Source: a virus
Direction: 5' to 3' (one strand)
Virus record (IMG/VR): IMGVR_UViG_3300044911_003050
Coordinates: 1-20,053 of that record
Length of the DNA stretch: 20,053 nucleotides
Shown here in pieces: positions 19,548 to 20,053 of the stretch (its first letter is position 1; every line of letters starts with the position of its first letter). Below the pieces are notes generated by a model. That model searched no databases. It was not told the origin of the DNA and was given only the letters and a program-made list of their open reading frames with translations. The position numbers and the translations under genes are program-made.

Positions 19548-19774
19548 GGCACGTCCGGCGGCCCCAGGCGGATTAATGGCCGGTTACGCGATCGCCGCCG
19601 GCTTCGGTTTATGCGCTTAACTTATCCGGCACGTCCGGCGGCACGTCGGCCGGCGGCCTGGCCGGCGGCCCCAGGCACCGGCACCGGCACCGGCCTACAT
19701 GGGAAGCGGCACCGGCTGCGGCAGCTCCGGCACGTCGGCCGCCCCGCCCCGCCCGCCCGCCCGGCACGTCGGCC
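19548..19774. repeat. Five GGCACGTC(C)GGC repeats in a GC-rich block
   Basis: GGCACGTCCGGCGG occurs at 19548-19561 and 19628-19641; the variant GGCACGTCGGCC at 19640-19651, 19729-19740 and 19763-19774. Between them lie three CACCGG units in tandem (about 19676-19693) and other CCGGC-type sequence. No protein-like frame spans the block. Confidence 0.65.
19606..19621. repeat. GGTTTATGCGCTTAAC repeat, copy 3
   Basis: Exact match to 15957-15972, so the two GC-rich blocks that flank the gene cluster each carry one copy. Confidence 0.6.
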
Positions 19775-20053
19775 GCCTGGTCAGCTGCTACATGGCCGCG
19801 ATCGCGTCGGCAACGGGCCAATTGGCCAGGCCGGCAGGCCCGGAAGCCCGGCAACGGCCGGCAGCGGCGGCCGATTGGACAGCGGCGGCGGCGGGGTATG
19901 TTCAATGTCGTTTGAACCATTGAAAGATGAGTAAGGATTACGGGATTGGCCAATCATGACCTTTTTAATCATGTATTGCTGACTCATGTATAGACTCCCC
20001 ACTAAGGAATCTATTCCACCCTCCGCCAGCGGGGGGGGCGAAGCCCACCCGAC
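19775..20053. other. Right-edge region without a recognised gene
   Basis: No gene is seen. The palindrome GATTGGCCAATC (19944-19955) repeats the ATTGGCCAAT of the control region at 15308, and GGAAT-CT-ATTCC (about 20009-20020) is a second small inverted repeat. After about 19915 the sequence loses the extreme GC-rich style of the preceding block. Confidence 0.4.

Larger units (their letters stand above)
15863..19805. repeat. Nine GCGATCGC octamers (HIP1-like)
   Basis: Copies start at 15863, 16218, 16514, 17835, 18019, 18428, 18853, 19588 and 19798; seven lie within CGCGATCGCG. I found none in 1-15650. They occur in genes (in two reading frames) and in non-coding DNA, so the signal is at DNA level. 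GCGATCGC is the highly iterated palindrome of many cyanobacterial genomes. Confidence 0.85.

Noticed and set aside
19548-19774. CRISPR-like array
   Set aside because: The repeats are short, unevenly spaced, and separated by low-complexity sequence, with no cas genes.
15863-19805. Taking GCGATCGC as proof of a cyanobacterial host
   Set aside because: Only the right block is enriched, the left 15 kb has none, and no cyanophage marker gene is seen; the octamer alone cannot fix the host.
19609-19953. 114-codon minus-strand and 107-codon plus-strand frames over the right GC-rich block
   Set aside because: Both are Arg/Pro/Ala/Gly-rich by-products of GC-rich repeats without protein character.
1-20053. 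Direct terminal repeats showing a complete circular or terminally redundant genome
   Set aside because: The first and last bases show no match by eye, and structural genes are absent, so the window is a fragment.

Overview
The window looks like part of a tailed double-stranded DNA phage (or prophage) genome, probably a metagenomic contig. The evidence is gene content: a lysis cassette, a primase-helicase, a complete homologous-recombination set, a dNMP kinase, a DNA methyltransferase, and many short, tightly overlapping genes. No structural (capsid, tail, terminase) genes, integrase, tRNA or CRISPR array are visible. The host cannot be named. Almost no start codon is preceded by a Shine-Dalgarno sequence; starts follow C-rich leaders (CCACC-ATG, CCCTAAC-ATG), which suggests a host that depends little on Shine-Dalgarno pairing.

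Layout. (1) 1-1470, plus strand: the tail of an upstream gene, then a lysis-type cassette with a 43-aa membrane peptide, a coiled-coil lipoprotein with membrane segments, a small HExxH protein and a holin-like protein. (2) 1506-15132, minus strand: one long early/replication block. In transcription order it holds a transglycosylase-like enzyme, a DUF551-like protein, a RuvC-like resolvase, two small proteins, a RecT-like annealase, a coiled-coil protein, a 28-aa membrane peptide, a RecB-type PD-(D/E)XK nuclease, an FlbD-like protein and an ssDNA-binding-like protein, ending at an intrinsic terminator (10848-10873). A second group follows: a 109-aa protein, an SF2 helicase, an ABC-ATPase/GNAT fusion, a dNMP kinase, a run of small HTH and coiled-coil proteins, a metallophosphoesterase, a winged-helix protein, a C5 cytosine methyltransferase with an overprinted second ORF, and a primase-helicase. 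(3) 15133-15650: an AT-richer non-coding control region with several perfect palindromes and a repeated 16-mer. (4) 15655-20053: a block of different composition. Nine minus-strand genes, most of them alanine-rich, run from a good sigma70-type promoter (19473-19509) to an intrinsic terminator (16007-16036). The genes are flanked on both sides by extremely GC-rich, repeat-laden non-coding DNA. This block carries nine copies of GCGATCGC, while I found none in the first 15 kb. Its only recognisable gene is a phage Gp88-like protein with a CX6CX3C motif.

How the genes fit together. The RecT-like protein, PD-(D/E)XK nuclease, ssDNA-binding-like protein and RuvC-like resolvase form a self-contained exonuclease/annealase recombination pathway. 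The RepA-type primase-helicase and SF2 helicase would serve replication, and the dNMP kinase nucleotide supply. The cytosine methyltransferase and the Mom/COG2401-like ABC-GNAT fusion are candidate genome-modification (anti-restriction) functions. The observations most worth following up are the ABC-GNAT fusion, the overprinted frame inside the methyltransferase gene, the TRD-like sequence fused in frame upstream of that gene, and the GCGATCGC-rich block with its repeat-filled flanks.
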